The notes: a model not told the origin generated them from the letters alone. A stretch of 53,674 bases of DNA from Lachnospiraceae bacterium (GCA_017467845.1 JAFUKH010000026.1:1-53674), one strand, 5' to 3'; counted from the stretch's first letter, positions 15,620 through 25,407 are shown. Numbers and translations: made by a program.

Positions 15620-17359
15620 ATGAAGAAACTTTTTAAGTACTTAAAAGACTATACAAAGGAATGTATTCTGGCGCCCCTTTTTAAGCTGCTGGAGGCTTCT
15701 TTTGAATTGTTCATTCCATTGGTTATTGCCTCCATTGTAGATAAAGGTATCAGCAATCAGGATACTGGCTACATATTGAAAATGGGTGGCATTTTAGTGA
15801 TTTTGGCAATCGTAGGACTTGTCAGTGCGGTGACGGCACAGTTCTTTGCGGCGAGAGCGGCAGTGGGCTTTGCGGCGAAGCTGCGTAGCGCTCTTTTCGG
15901 ACATATTCAGGGGCTGAGCTATACCAATCTTGATAAAGCGGGAACATCGACCCTGATTACACGCATGACCAGCGACATTAATCAGGTGCAGTCCGGCGTA
16001 AATATGGTACTGCGCTTGTTCCTTCGTTCCCCCATTATTGTATTCGGTGCCATGATTATGGCATTTACTATCGATGTGAAGAGTGCCCTTATTTTTGTGG
16101 TGGCGATTCCACTCCTTGCCATCGTGGTATTTGGTGTGATGCTGGTGACGATTCCCTTATATCGTAAGGTGCAGAGCAGCCTGGATAAGGTACTGGGAAT
16201 TACCAGAGAGAATCTGACCGGTGTACGTGTGATTCGTGCGTTCCATAGGGAAGCGGAAGAGCAGGAGAAGTTTGGGGATTTAAATGATACGCTGGTTGAT
16301 TTGCAGAATTTCGTAGGAAAAATCAGTGCGGTAATGAATCCGGTGACGTATGTGATTGTAAACGGTGCCATTGTGTTGCTTATCTATACCGGTGCCGTGC
16401 AGGTAAATGTAGGTAACCTGACCCAGGGTGAGGTTGTAGCGATTATTAATTACATGTCTCAGATTCTGGTGGAGCTGGTGAAGCTGGCCAACTTGATTGT
16501 GACCGTGACCAAGGCTATGGCCTGTGCAGACCGTGTGGCAGCAGTGTTTGAGATTGAAAATGAAGTAAACACCCCGGCGGAGAAGTTTATATCAGAGGGA
16601 GCAGAGATTCCGTTCCTTGCATTTCAGAATGTGTCCTTGAAGTACGCTGGAGCCGGTGAGGAGACACTGAATAATATCAGCTTCCGTGTGAAAAAGGGAG
16701 AGACCATCGGTGTGATTGGTGGTACCGGATGTGGAAAGACCTCTCTAGTGAATCTGATTGCCGGATTTTATAAGGCTACCAAGGGTGGCGTGTTTGTAAA
16801 CGGTGTGGATATTAAGGAGCTTCCCGAGGAGGAGATTGGTGCTCTGGTGGGTATTGTACCCCAGAAGGCAGTTCTTTTTAAGGGAACCATCCGAAGCAAC
16901 CTGCAGTGGGGAAATCCTGACGCTACGGATGAGCAGCTTTGGGAGGCTATTACTCTTGCCCAGGCTAAAGAAGTTGTAGAGGGTAAGGATGGACAGCTGG
17001 ATGCACATGTTGCCCAGAATGGTAAGAATTTGTCCGGTGGCCAGAGACAGCGTCTGACCATTGCCAGAGCTCTGGTAAAGAAGCCGGAGATTTTGATTTT
17101 GGATGATAGTGCATCTGCTCTTGACTATGCAACGGATGCAAAGCTTCGCGCTGCACTGAAGACCATCGAGGATACTACAACAACCTTTATTGTATCCCAG
17201 AGAGCATCCACCATCCGTCATGCGGATCAGATTATTGTGCTGGACGATGGAGAGATGGCCGGTATCGGTACTCATGAGGAACTTTTACAAAGCTGTGAAG
17301 TGTATCAGGAGATTTATTATTCTCAGTATCCGAAGGAGGGAGGTGCCGCAAATGAGTAA
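15620..17359 (+). CDS. Heterodimeric ABC exporter, subunit with degenerate ATPase site
   Basis: 579 residues: an N-terminal six-span exporter domain, then an ATPase domain with Walker A G-G-T-G-C-G-K-T-S near residue 370 and signature L-S-G-G-Q-R-Q-R. Two key positions are altered. After Walker B the sequence is L-I-L-D-D-S-A-S-A-L-D (Asp in place of the catalytic Glu), and the switch region reads V-S-Q-R (Gln in place of the His). This is the usual degenerate partner of a heterodimeric multidrug-type exporter. The next gene, overlapping by 8 nt, has the intact residues. Substrate unknown. Confidence 0.9.
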   Translation: MKKLFKYLKDYTKECILAPLFKLLEASFELFIPLVIASIVDKGISNQDTGYILKMGGILVILAIVGLVSAVTAQFFAARAAVGFAAKLRSALFGHIQGLSYTNLDKAGTSTLITRMTSDINQVQSGVNMVLRLFLRSPIIVFGAMIMAFTIDVKSALIFVVAIPLLAIVVFGVMLVTIPLYRKVQSSLDKVLGITRENLTGVRVIRAFHREAEEQEKFGDLNDTLVDLQNFVGKISAVMNPVTYVIVNGAIVLLIYTGAVQVNVGNLTQGEVVAIINYMSQILVELVKLANLIVTVTKAMACADRVAAVFEIENEVNTPAEKFISEGAEIPFLAFQNVSLKYAGAGEETLNNISFRVKKGETIGVIGGTGCGKTSLVNLIAGFYKATKGGVFVNGVDIKELPEEEIGALVGIVPQKAVLFKGTIRSNLQWGNPDATDEQLWEAITLAQAKEVVEGKDGQLDAHVAQNGKNLSGGQRQRLTIARALVKKPEILILDDSASALDYATDAKLRAALKTIEDTTTTFIVSQRASTIRHADQIIVLDDGEMAGIGTHEELLQSCEVYQEIYYSQYPKEGGAANE

Positions 17360-19100
17360 GAAAGCCGGTCAGATGGAAATCATCAAAAAGATTTTACGAT
17401 ATATCCGTAAATACATGTTTTTCGTGTGCCTGTCCGTTCTTTTGGCAGCACTTACCGTGGCACTAACCTTATATGTGCCCATTTTAACCGGTGATGCAGT
17501 GGACCTTATTATTGATAAAGGTCTGGTGGATATGCCGGGAATTAAGAATATTATCAAGAAGATTATTATTGCCATGGTTTTAACTGCTGTGTTCCAATGG
17601 ATTATGAATGCAGCAAATAATTATATTACCTATAACGTCATTAAGGATGTACGAAGAGATGCTTTTGCCAGATTACAAAAGCTCCCCTTAAAGTATCTGG
17701 ATGGTCATGCTACCGGAGATATTGTGAGCCGTGTCATTGCGGATGTAGATACCTTTGCAGATGGATTACTTATGGGATTTACCCAGCTTTTTACCGGTGT
17801 GATTACCATTATCGGAACCCTGTTTTTTATGTTGATGACCAATGTACCCATTACGCTGGTGGTGGTATGTATTACGCCTCTTTCCTTTGTGGTAGCGAAG
17901 TTTATTGCACAGAGTACCCACAATATGTTCTCTCTGCAGTCTACTGCCAGAGGAGAGCAGACTTCTCTTGTGGAGGAGATGGTAGGCAATCAGAAGGTTG
18001 TGAAGGCATTCCATAGAGAGGATGAAGTGATTAAGGATTTCGAGGAAATCAATGAGCGTTTGGAGAAGTATTCGTTGAAGGCGATTTTCTTTTCTTCTCT
18101 GACCAATCCTTGTACCAGATTCGTAAATAGTATTGTATATGCAGGTGTGGGTGTATTCGGTGCGTTTGTGGCAATGAGCGGTGGTATCAGTGTTGGTAGA
18201 TTATCCTGCCTTCTTAGCTATGCTAATCAGTACACCAAGCCTTTTAATGAGATTTCCGGTGTTATTACAGAGCTTCAGAATGCGATTGTATGCGCGGGAA
18301 GAATCTTTGAGCTGATTGAGCAGGAGCCACAGATACCGGATGCAGAGGATGCGAGGGTGCTTACAGATGCTAAAGGTATTGTGGAGCTTGAGAATGTAGA
18401 TTTCAGCTATGTACCGGAGAAGGAACTGATTAAGGACTTTAATCTCCATGTGGAGCCGGGACAGAGAGTGGCTATCGTGGGTCCTACCGGTTGCGGTAAG
18501 ACTACGGTAATCAATCTGCTGATGCGTTTCTATGATGTGAATGATGGTTCTATCAAGGTGGATGGAACGGATATCCGTGATATTACCAGGGGAAGCCTGC
18601 GTACCAGCTATGGTATGGTGCTTCAGGAGACTTGGCTTCGCGGTGGCACTATTATGGACAATATCCGTACCGGAAAGCCCGAGGCTACGGAGGAAGAGGT
18701 CATCGCAGCAGCAAAGGCAGCTCATGCTCACAGCTTTATCAAGCGTCTTCCGGAGGGATATCATACGGTGATTACCGAGGATGGTGGAAGCCTTTCTCAG
18801 GGACAGAAGCAGCTTTTATGTATTGCCAGAGTTATGCTGTGCCTGCCACCGATGCTGATTCTGGACGAGGCAACATCTTCTATCGATACCAGAACAGAAC
18901 TGAAGATTCAGAATGCATTTGCGAAGATGATGGAGGGCAGAACCAGCTTTATCGTAGCCCACAGACTTTCCACCATTCGGGAAGCGGATATCATTTTGGT
19001 TATGAAGGATGGAAATATTATCGAACAGGGTAATCATGATACCTTGCTTGCTCAGGGCGGATTTTATAGCGAACTGTATAACAGCCAGTACATAGGATAA
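17352..19100 (+). CDS. Heterodimeric ABC exporter, catalytic subunit
   Basis: 582 residues. The ATPase domain has Walker A G-P-T-G-C-G-K-T-T, signature S-L-S-Q-G-Q-K-Q-L-L, Walker B L-I-L-D-E-A-T-S-S-I-D with the catalytic Glu, and V-A-H-R with the switch His. The Gln in the signature (S-Q-G-Q in place of S-G-G-Q) is frequent in such heterodimer subunits. The start is ATG 17352, eight bases inside the end of the partner gene and preceded by GGAGGGAGG; translational coupling is likely. It works with the 15620-17359 product. Confidence 0.92.
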   Translation: MSKKAGQMEIIKKILRYIRKYMFFVCLSVLLAALTVALTLYVPILTGDAVDLIIDKGLVDMPGIKNIIKKIIIAMVLTAVFQWIMNAANNYITYNVIKDVRRDAFARLQKLPLKYLDGHATGDIVSRVIADVDTFADGLLMGFTQLFTGVITIIGTLFFMLMTNVPITLVVVCITPLSFVVAKFIAQSTHNMFSLQSTARGEQTSLVEEMVGNQKVVKAFHREDEVIKDFEEINERLEKYSLKAIFFSSLTNPCTRFVNSIVYAGVGVFGAFVAMSGGISVGRLSCLLSYANQYTKPFNEISGVITELQNAIVCAGRIFELIEQEPQIPDAEDARVLTDAKGIVELENVDFSYVPEKELIKDFNLHVEPGQRVAIVGPTGCGKTTVINLLMRFYDVNDGSIKVDGTDIRDITRGSLRTSYGMVLQETWLRGGTIMDNIRTGKPEATEEEVIAAAKAAHAHSFIKRLPEGYHTVITEDGGSLSQGQKQLLCIARVMLCLPPMLILDEATSSIDTRTELKIQNAFAKMMEGRTSFIVAHRLSTIREADIILVMKDGNIIEQGNHDTLLAQGGFYSELYNSQYIG

Positions 19101-19111
19101 GGAGGAAGAGA

Positions 19112-20419
19112 ATGGGGTTTCCTAAGGATTTTTTATGGGGCAGTGCCAGCGCGGCATTTCAAATCGAAGGAGCATATAACGAGGATGGCAAGGGTCTGGG
19201 CATCTGGGATGCTTTATCTGAGGGACATATCAGATTGGGAGCTACCGGTAATGTAGCCTGTGATCATTATCACAGATACAAAGAGGATGTGGCGATTATG
19301 AAGGAGCTGGGGCTGAAATCCTACCGATTCTCCATCAGTTGGCCACGTGTAATCCCGAAAGAGGGAGTAATTAATGAGAAAGGGCTTGCCTTTTATAAGG
19401 ACTTGGTAAAAGAGCTGACCGAGGCCGGAATCGAGCCCATGGTGACCCTTTTCCACTGGAATCTACCTATGTGGATGCACGAAAAGGGTGGCTGGTTAAA
19501 TCCTCAGGTGGCTGATTATTTTGCAGAGTATGCCAAGGTGGTGGTAACTGCGTTATCTGACAAGGTAAAATATTGGATGACCATTAATGAGCCACAGCTT
19601 TTTGCAGGAGCAGGTTATGTGGATGGTGGTCATGCGCCTTTCTTAAAGATGCCGGCGATGTTCGGTAAAATCACCAGAAATATTATGCTTGCCCATGGTA
19701 AGGCAGTAAAGGTTATCCGCGAGAATGCTCTTCTTACGCCTATGGTAGGTATGGCTCCTACCGGAAGTGCGGTGATTCCCAAGTCTGATTCTGCTGAGGA
19801 TTTGGAACAGGCACGTTTCGAGACCTATGAAGGCGATGGTCCTAATGGCAATGCTTGGTGGGCGGATCCTATCTGTCTGGGAATCCTTCCGGAGGGGCTA
19901 AAGAAGGAAATCTCTGCAGAAGATTTAAAGATTATTCATCAGCCATTGGATTTCTATGGTTTTAACATTTATACCGCCCAGAATTTCTGGACGCAGGACC
20001 CGAAGCAAAATCCGGCACTTTACGATGGCATGCCCAGAACCGGTTTTGATTGGGCGATTAAGCCGGAAAGTATCTATTATGCTGCAAAGTTCCATTATGA
20101 GCGTTACGGTCTTCCGATTATCATTACGGAGAATGGTATGTCCAATCCTGACTTTGTAATGCTGGACGGAAAAGTTCATGACCCACAGAGAATTGATTAC
20201 ATTCACAGATACCTGTTGCAACTGAAGCGTGCTGTGGATGAGGGCGTGAAGGTGATTGGATACCAGTACTGGTCTATTTTGGATAATATGGAGTGGACGG
20301 AAGGGTATGAGAGACGTTTCGGCCTTGTACATGTGGATTATCAGACTTTAAAAAGAACCATTAAGGATTCCGGCTATTTCTATGCGGAAGTAATTAAGAC
20401 AAACGGAGAGAATTTATGA
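19112..20419 (+). CDS. Glycoside hydrolase family 1 (beta-glucosidase type)
   Basis: 435-residue retaining GH1 enzyme of the cytosol. The acid/base motif T-I-N-E-P lies near residue 155 and the nucleophile motif I-T-E-N-G near 340. The N-terminus F-L-W-G-S-A-S-A-A-F-Q-I-E-G-A and the H-W-N-L-P motif are family standards. GH1 includes beta-glucosidases, beta-galactosidases and 6-phospho-beta-glucosidases; I cannot separate these with certainty. No PTS gene is nearby, which leans to a non-phosphorylated substrate. It starts 11 nt after the ABC gene (SD GGAGGAAG) and overlaps moxR by 4 nt. Confidence 0.92.
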   Translation: MGFPKDFLWGSASAAFQIEGAYNEDGKGLGIWDALSEGHIRLGATGNVACDHYHRYKEDVAIMKELGLKSYRFSISWPRVIPKEGVINEKGLAFYKDLVKELTEAGIEPMVTLFHWNLPMWMHEKGGWLNPQVADYFAEYAKVVVTALSDKVKYWMTINEPQLFAGAGYVDGGHAPFLKMPAMFGKITRNIMLAHGKAVKVIRENALLTPMVGMAPTGSAVIPKSDSAEDLEQARFETYEGDGPNGNAWWADPICLGILPEGLKKEISAEDLKIIHQPLDFYGFNIYTAQNFWTQDPKQNPALYDGMPRTGFDWAIKPESIYYAAKFHYERYGLPIIITENGMSNPDFVMLDGKVHDPQRIDYIHRYLLQLKRAVDEGVKVIGYQYWSILDNMEWTEGYERRFGLVHVDYQTLKRTIKDSGYFYAEVIKTNGENL

Positions 20420-21351
20420 CAGGAAAAGAGTTTGGACAGAAAATCAAAGAGAATATCAGTAAAGTAATCATCGGAAAGGACCAGACCATTCATCTATTAT
20501 TGACTGCTCTTTTAGCCGACGGTCACGTGCTTTTAGAGGATGTGCCGGGAACCGGTAAGACAAAGGTGGCAAAATCACTTGCAGCATCCCTTGCTGCGGA
20601 TTTTAACCGTATACAGTTTACGCCCGATCTTCTTCCGGGAGATATTACCGGTCTTACTATTTATGACCAGAAAAAGGGGGAGTTCGTGCTTCGTAAGGGT
20701 CCCGCATTTACCAATATTCTTCTGGCTGACGAGATTAACCGTGCAACTCCCAGAACTCAGTCCGGACTTCTTGAGTGTATGGAAGAGCGTCAGATTACCA
20801 TTGATGGGGAAACCCTTCCCGCGGGAGAGCCCTTTTTCGTTATCGCGACTCAGAATCCGGTAGAAACAGCAGGTACCTTCCCACTTCCTGAGGCACAGAT
20901 GGATCGTTTTATGATGATGCTTTCTATGGGACTTCCGGAGAAAAATGAGGAAGTACAGATTATGGAGCGTTATATGAAGGGAGAGCCGCTGGCAGAGCTG
21001 AAGGCGGTGGCCACCCTAGAGGAGCTGGCAAAGGCCAAGAAAAGCGTAGAGAATGTATTTGTACATAAATGTATCTTAGAGTATATGGCGGAGATTGTAG
21101 GTGCCACAAGGCAGGGAGAAAACGTACTTATGGGCGTGAGTCCCAGAGGAACCTTAGCATTCCTGCGCTGCGTAAAGGCACATGCATACCTTGACGGCAG
21201 AGATTTTGTAACACCGGATGATGTAAAGGCATTGGCGGAACCTGTTCTTTCTCACCGTATTATCATGGGCTATGGTAATGCAGGAGAAAGTAAGCGTATG
21301 GTGGAGAAAATTTTGAAAACAGTACCTGTACCTACAGAGGAATTTAAATAA
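20416..21351 (+). CDS. MoxR-family AAA+ ATPase
   Basis: 311 residues. Walker A is V-P-G-T-G-K-T-K near residue 44, Walker B I-L-L-A-D-E-I-N-R-A near 110, with sensor residues in V-I-A-T-Q-N-P-V-E. MoxR ATPases act as chaperones that assemble or activate partner complexes and are usually followed by a DUF58 protein, as here. It overlaps the GH1 gene by ATGA and abuts the DUF58 gene. The partner complex is unknown. Confidence 0.93.
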   Translation: MTGKEFGQKIKENISKVIIGKDQTIHLLLTALLADGHVLLEDVPGTGKTKVAKSLAASLAADFNRIQFTPDLLPGDITGLTIYDQKKGEFVLRKGPAFTNILLADEINRATPRTQSGLLECMEERQITIDGETLPAGEPFFVIATQNPVETAGTFPLPEAQMDRFMMMLSMGLPEKNEEVQIMERYMKGEPLAELKAVATLEELAKAKKSVENVFVHKCILEYMAEIVGATRQGENVLMGVSPRGTLAFLRCVKAHAYLDGRDFVTPDDVKALAEPVLSHRIIMGYGNAGESKRMVEKILKTVPVPTEEFK

Positions 21352-22473
21352 ATGAAGATTATAGCACTTGGGTTAATAGCGCTTCTTTTGTTTATGGTGG
21401 AGAGGGAGGTCTATAAGAGACTCTGGAAGGATAAATTGTTTGTATCTGTAGCCTTTGACAGAGCAAGTGTGGAAGAGGGCGAAGAGGGCAACGTCATAGA
21501 GGTGGTGGAAAACCGGAAAAGATTACCCCTTTCCATGCTGAAAGTGAAATTCCAGACCTCCAGAAACCTGACCTTTTCGGATGATAAGGGCTCGAAGATG
21601 ACCGATTTATACTATCGCAATGATGTATTTCGAATCGGTGGAGGAGAGAGAATTACCAGAACCCTTCCCTTTGTAGGCAAAAAGCGCGGTTATTACAATA
21701 TTAAAGAGATTGATTTGGTTGGAATGGACTTGTTTTTATCTGCGGAAATGGTACATAGTTTTAAAACCAACTGTTATTTATATGTGTATCCCAAAACCTT
21801 TCAGTCCAGAGAAATGCAAGTCTCCTTGCAAAATCTTAACGGAGAGGTGCTTACCAAGAGGCATCTTTTGGAGGATCCCTTCGAATATCGGGGAATCAGA
21901 GAGTATCAGCCCTTTGATGATATCCGTAGCGTAAACTGGAAGGCAACTGCCAGAACAGGGAAGCTGAAGGTCAACCAGAAGAATTATACGGCACTTTGGA
22001 CAATCCGAATCTACTTGAATATCGAGGATACCGGTATCCTAAAAAAGGAGGATGCTGTAGAAAGCTCTATGCAGGTTGTGATGGGGCTTGCCAAGTTCTT
22101 CCTTGCTCAGGGAATCTGCGTCAGCGTAGGCAGCAACGGCAGAGATGTGATTACCGGAGAACCGCTACGCATTAAGAGTAGTGCCGGCGCATATCAGGAG
22201 GAGCAGATTCGCAAGGGACTAGCCCGTATTTCTACGGAGGCAGAGCCTTACAATTTCAGAAAGCTCTTTGAAGAAGAGATTTTGGATGAGGCTAAGGGAA
22301 CGCTAACCTTATTCGTATCACCTAACGGATACGATGATTTTATACAATTACTAAATTTATGCCAGGAAAAGAAGGTGTGGTATAAATGGTTTTATCCCAC
22401 CATTTCCAAGGAGGAGCCGGATTTCCCTGCCGGAATTTTGGAGAATCTGACGGTCCTGCATTTAAGGAGCTGA
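21352..22473 (+). CDS. DUF58 domain protein
   Basis: 373 residues with a short N-terminal membrane segment (I-I-A-L-G-L-I-A-L-L-L-F-M) and the DUF58 core around D-P-F-E-Y-R-G-I-R-E-Y-Q-P-F-D-D-I-R-S-V-N-W-K-A-T-A-R near residues 180-205. DUF58 proteins carry a von Willebrand factor A-like fold and pair with MoxR ATPases. ATG is the codon right after the moxR stop, so the two are co-translated. Confidence 0.9.
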   Translation: MKIIALGLIALLLFMVEREVYKRLWKDKLFVSVAFDRASVEEGEEGNVIEVVENRKRLPLSMLKVKFQTSRNLTFSDDKGSKMTDLYYRNDVFRIGGGERITRTLPFVGKKRGYYNIKEIDLVGMDLFLSAEMVHSFKTNCYLYVYPKTFQSREMQVSLQNLNGEVLTKRHLLEDPFEYRGIREYQPFDDIRSVNWKATARTGKLKVNQKNYTALWTIRIYLNIEDTGILKKEDAVESSMQVVMGLAKFFLAQGICVSVGSNGRDVITGEPLRIKSSAGAYQEEQIRKGLARISTEAEPYNFRKLFEEEILDEAKGTLTLFVSPNGYDDFIQLLNLCQEKKVWYKWFYPTISKEEPDFPAGILENLTVLHLRS

Positions 22474-22480
22474 TAGCTAT

Positions 22481-23710
22481 ATGAGAAGAAGCAGAATTGA
22501 GCTTGCCAAGGAACTTATCATTACACAAATGAATCATTGGTTTTTTATTTCCGTTGCCATTACCGCATTGGGGCTTTTTAATTGTGCTGAGCCCTATGTA
22601 CTTTGGTGTGCGGCCTTGGGAATTCTGCCGGTATATGGCTATTTATTAAGAGAGAAGCTGAGAGTGTTTCCGCTTTTCATGATTTTGAGTATAGCACCTG
22701 CGGTGGTGTCATTTGTCCTTCCCGTGGATAATATTTATATAAGGGCACTGCTGATTGTGTTTAGTCTGTTTTATGGTATATACTCCATTTATCTGCGAAC
22801 CAGAACCGCGGATGGCTGGGATGTTCCCATATCCCCGGTTGTTGCTTTTTGTGTTATGGGAGGATTATTTATCTTGCTGAATTCCCAGAGGGATGTAGAG
22901 TGGGATGGATATTATATTCTGGCGGCTCTGATTTATTTTGCATGCTTTTTAGTCAACTATTTTATGGTGCATTTTCTTACGTTTATTACAGTAAATGATA
23001 GCAGTGCAGCCAATATTCCGGAAAAAGCAATCTTTGAAACCGGTCTGAAGCAAACCTTTATGTTTACCGGGGCTGTGACCCTCCTTTTGGCGATGGTTGC
23101 AAATATCAATTGGCTGGCTGGTATGCTTTCTGCGATTAAGAGGGCGATTGTAGCTTTTATCAGCAAATATCTGCAGTTTACACCGGAGCAGGCGGAAGCA
23201 CCGGAGCATTGGATGCAGCCACTGGAAAGTGGCGGAGGTGGCTTCTTCGATCAGCCGGGAGAACCGGCACTTATCTGGGTAGTGCTTCAGTATGTGGCGA
23301 TTGTGGTAGTGCTTCTTGGTATCTTGATAGTTGTTTGTTACGGCATCTATAAAGGATATGCCACTCTATTAAATGGCTTTAAGAGAGTACGCAAGGTAGA
23401 AGAGCAGAAACTTGCGGAGAATGAAGATATTCACGAACAGGTGGAGATTGTCCGTAAGGAGCGGGGGAAGAACAGAAATATATTTGAAGCCTTTTCTGTG
23501 ACGGAACGTATTCGCAAGGCATATCGTAAAAAGGTGGAAAAAGAGCGTTATGCTTTGGTGAAGGATGGAGATTTACAAGCCCTATCCTATTTCACAGCAA
23601 AGGAGTGTTGTGATCTTTTAGAAGCACCCGGACTTAAAAATGCTTATGAAAAAGCACGATATTCTAATGCAAATTGCACAAATGAAGACTTAAAAGCTAC
23701 AAAAGCATAG
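22481..23710 (+). CDS. Membrane protein of the MoxR/DUF58 set (DUF4129-like C-terminus)
   Basis: 409 residues with about six or seven spans in the first 300 (for example A-A-L-G-I-L-P-V-Y-G-Y-L-L and Y-V-A-I-V-V-V-L-L-G-I-L-I-V-V), then a cytosolic tail with V-T-E-R-I-R-K-A-Y-R-K-K-V and F-T-A-K-E-C-C-D-L-L, which resembles DUF4129. In related operons a transglutaminase-like membrane protein fills this place; no transglutaminase triad is visible here. Its last 8 residues are hydrophilic. It ends the operon begun at 15620. Confidence 0.7.
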   Translation: MRRSRIELAKELIITQMNHWFFISVAITALGLFNCAEPYVLWCAALGILPVYGYLLREKLRVFPLFMILSIAPAVVSFVLPVDNIYIRALLIVFSLFYGIYSIYLRTRTADGWDVPISPVVAFCVMGGLFILLNSQRDVEWDGYYILAALIYFACFLVNYFMVHFLTFITVNDSSAANIPEKAIFETGLKQTFMFTGAVTLLLAMVANINWLAGMLSAIKRAIVAFISKYLQFTPEQAEAPEHWMQPLESGGGGFFDQPGEPALIWVVLQYVAIVVVLLGILIVVCYGIYKGYATLLNGFKRVRKVEEQKLAENEDIHEQVEIVRKERGKNRNIFEAFSVTERIRKAYRKKVEKERYALVKDGDLQALSYFTAKECCDLLEAPGLKNAYEKARYSNANCTNEDLKATKA

Positions 23711-23758
23711 GACAAATTGTTGAAATTGAAGAAAAAATTAAAAAAATGAAAAAAGTGC

Positions 23759-23787
23759 TTGCAATTTCTTTGGATTTATATTATTAT
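23759..23787 (+). promoter_or_regulatory. Predicted promoter for tRNA-Glu
   Basis: TTGCAA (23759-23764), 17-nt spacer, TATTAT (23782-23787). The leader to the tRNA (about 80 nt) holds CTTAAGGAAAAACGC folded on GCGTTTCTTCCCTAAG and a perfect hairpin AAGAACTTTT/AAAAGTTCTT (23849-23858, 23862-23871) just before the tRNA. Confidence 0.55.
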
Positions 23788-23873
23788 AAACAAGTGCTCG
23801 AGAGAACACACCAAAACCTTAAGGAAAAACGCGTAGCGTTTCTTCCCTAAGAACTTTTGAAAAAAGTTCTTTT

Positions 23874-23945
23874 GGCTCGTTGGTCAAGCGGTTAAGACGC
23901 CGCCCTCTCACGGCGGAAACAGGGGTTCGATTCCCCTACGAGCTG
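23874..23945 (+). tRNA. tRNA-Glu (anticodon CUC)
   Basis: A 72-nt cloverleaf. Acceptor GGCTCGT pairs with ACGAGCT (one G-U), the anticodon arm is CCGCC-CTCTCAC-GGCGG with CTC as anticodon, and the T arm is AGGGG-TTCGATT-CCCCT. The D loop GGTCAAGCGGTTAAG fits Glu tRNA. CCA is not encoded. It sits at the edge of the glutamate/glutamine gene block. Confidence 0.93.
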
Positions 23946-23949
23946 TTTA

Positions 23950-23983
23950 AAGCCTTGAAAACATTTGTTTTCAAGGCTTTTTT
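23950..23983 (+). terminator. Rho-independent terminator after tRNA-Glu
   Basis: AAGCCTTGAAAAC (23950-23962), loop ATTT, GTTTTCAAGGCTT (23967-23979), then TTTT. It may also serve the convergent purF gene on the minus strand. Confidence 0.85.
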
Positions 23984-23996
23984 CTTACTACTTTTT

Positions 23997-25394
23997 CTAG
24001 TACGGAGACTGAGGATAGTTTCCATCAAAACAAGCTTTACAGATGGGAAGACCATCTACCATTTCTGATAAATCATTCAGTTTTAGATAGCCTAAGGAGT
24101 CTGCTCCGATACGATTACATATCTCTTCCGGAGAATGCTCGTGTGCAATCAGCTCCCTGCCGGTTGGTACGTCCGTGCCGTAGTAGCAGGGATATAAAAA
24201 GGGAGGTGAACTGATTCGTACATGAACCTCTTTGGCCCCGGCGTTTTTCAAAAGTCGTATGAGACTTGCCATAGTGGTGCCTCTGACAATGGAGTCATCT
24301 ATAAGGATGATTCGTTTTCCTGCCACTACACTATCTAAAACACTTAGCTTTAAGCGGACGGCAGATTCCCGCTCCTCTTGAGTGGGCTTAATGAAGGTTC
24401 TGCCGATATAACTGTTCTTCTGAAAGACAGGAGAGTAGGGAATGCCGGATTCCTTGGCATACCCCATTGCTGCAGTAAGACCGGAATCAGGAACACCTGA
24501 GACAATATCTGCATCAATAGGATAGGCCTTTGCCAGCAAACGTCCCGCCTTTTCACGGGCATCGTAGATGGGAATACCATCCATATGTGAGTCAAGTCTT
24601 GCAAAATAAATATATTCAAAAATACAGTGTGCAGGAGTATGCTGCACAGTACAATAATTGGAGCTATAGCCGTTACCGGTTATTGTGATGATTTCTCCGG
24701 GAGCAATATCTCTGATAAAGGTTGCACCGATAGCGGTAAGCGCACAGCTTTCTGATGCCAGCACATAACCGGATGCTGACTTTCCTAGGCACAGGGGCTT
24801 TAATCCCAGAGGATCGCGGACGCCGATGAGCTTCTGGGGGCTGATAACTACTAAGGCATAGCCTCCCTTTAGCTTAGTCACTGCTGTCTTAATGGCGTTT
24901 TCCACGGAATCTGTATGAGATCGTTCTCTGGCAATCAGATAATAGACAACCTCTGTGTCTGAAGTAGAGTGGAAGATAGTACCACAATCCATCAACTCTT
25001 TTTTTAGCTTTTCCGCATTTGTAATATTACCATTGTGAGCCAGAGCTAAGGTGCCCTTACTATATGTGCCAACCATGGGCTGAGCGTTTTCAATACAACT
25101 GGAGCCGGTGGTAGAGTATCTTACATGACCGATGCCCAAGTTTCCCTTTAGTGAGCTGAGGCGTTCCTGATGAAATACCTCGCTTACAAGGCCCATACCC
25201 TTATGCCATGTGATATTTCCGGCAGGGCCACCGGTATCGCATACAGCAATACCGGCTGATTCCTGCCCTCTATGTTGAAGAGAAGTAAGACCATAATAAA
25301 TGTAAGGAGCCACATCTATGTGCTCTGTGTTGTAGATACCAAAGACTCCACATTCTTCGTGTAGTTTATCATCCATCAGCTCGTGCATATTCAT
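23997..25394 (-). CDS. purF: Amidophosphoribosyltransferase
   Basis: First enzyme of purine synthesis: PRPP plus glutamine gives phosphoribosylamine. 465 residues. The N-terminus M-N-M-H-E-L-M-D-D-K-L-H-E-E precedes C-G-V-F-G-I-Y, so a propeptide of 14 residues must be removed to free the glutaminase Cys15. The PRPP-binding loop I-L-I-D-D-S-I-V-R-G-T-T lies near residue 340. Cysteines in the middle (A-H-C-I-F-E-Y) and at the end (I-C-K-A-C-F) match the Fe-S-containing B. subtilis type. The start at 25394 is chosen for GAAGGGAC upstream, over a longer in-frame form. It lies 13 nt after glnN, so the two are an operon under the glnN leader. Confidence 0.95.
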   Translation of the reverse strand: MNMHELMDDKLHEECGVFGIYNTEHIDVAPYIYYGLTSLQHRGQESAGIAVCDTGGPAGNITWHKGMGLVSEVFHQERLSSLKGNLGIGHVRYSTTGSSCIENAQPMVGTYSKGTLALAHNGNITNAEKLKKELMDCGTIFHSTSDTEVVYYLIARERSHTDSVENAIKTAVTKLKGGYALVVISPQKLIGVRDPLGLKPLCLGKSASGYVLASESCALTAIGATFIRDIAPGEIITITGNGYSSNYCTVQHTPAHCIFEYIYFARLDSHMDGIPIYDAREKAGRLLAKAYPIDADIVSGVPDSGLTAAMGYAKESGIPYSPVFQKNSYIGRTFIKPTQEERESAVRLKLSVLDSVVAGKRIILIDDSIVRGTTMASLIRLLKNAGAKEVHVRISSPPFLYPCYYGTDVPTGRELIAHEHSPEEICNRIGADSLGYLKLNDLSEMVDGLPICKACFDGNYPQSPY

Positions 25395-25407
25395 GAAATA
25401 GTCCCTT

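Noticed and set aside
15620-17359. Inactive ABC pseudogene because of Asp and Gln at catalytic sites
   Set aside because: These changes are standard in the degenerate subunit of heterodimeric exporters, and the partner gene is intact and overlapping.
18201-18764. Long antisense frames inside the ABC exporter and other housekeeping genes
   Set aside because: They overlap well-supported genes on the other strand and have biased composition without SD or motifs.
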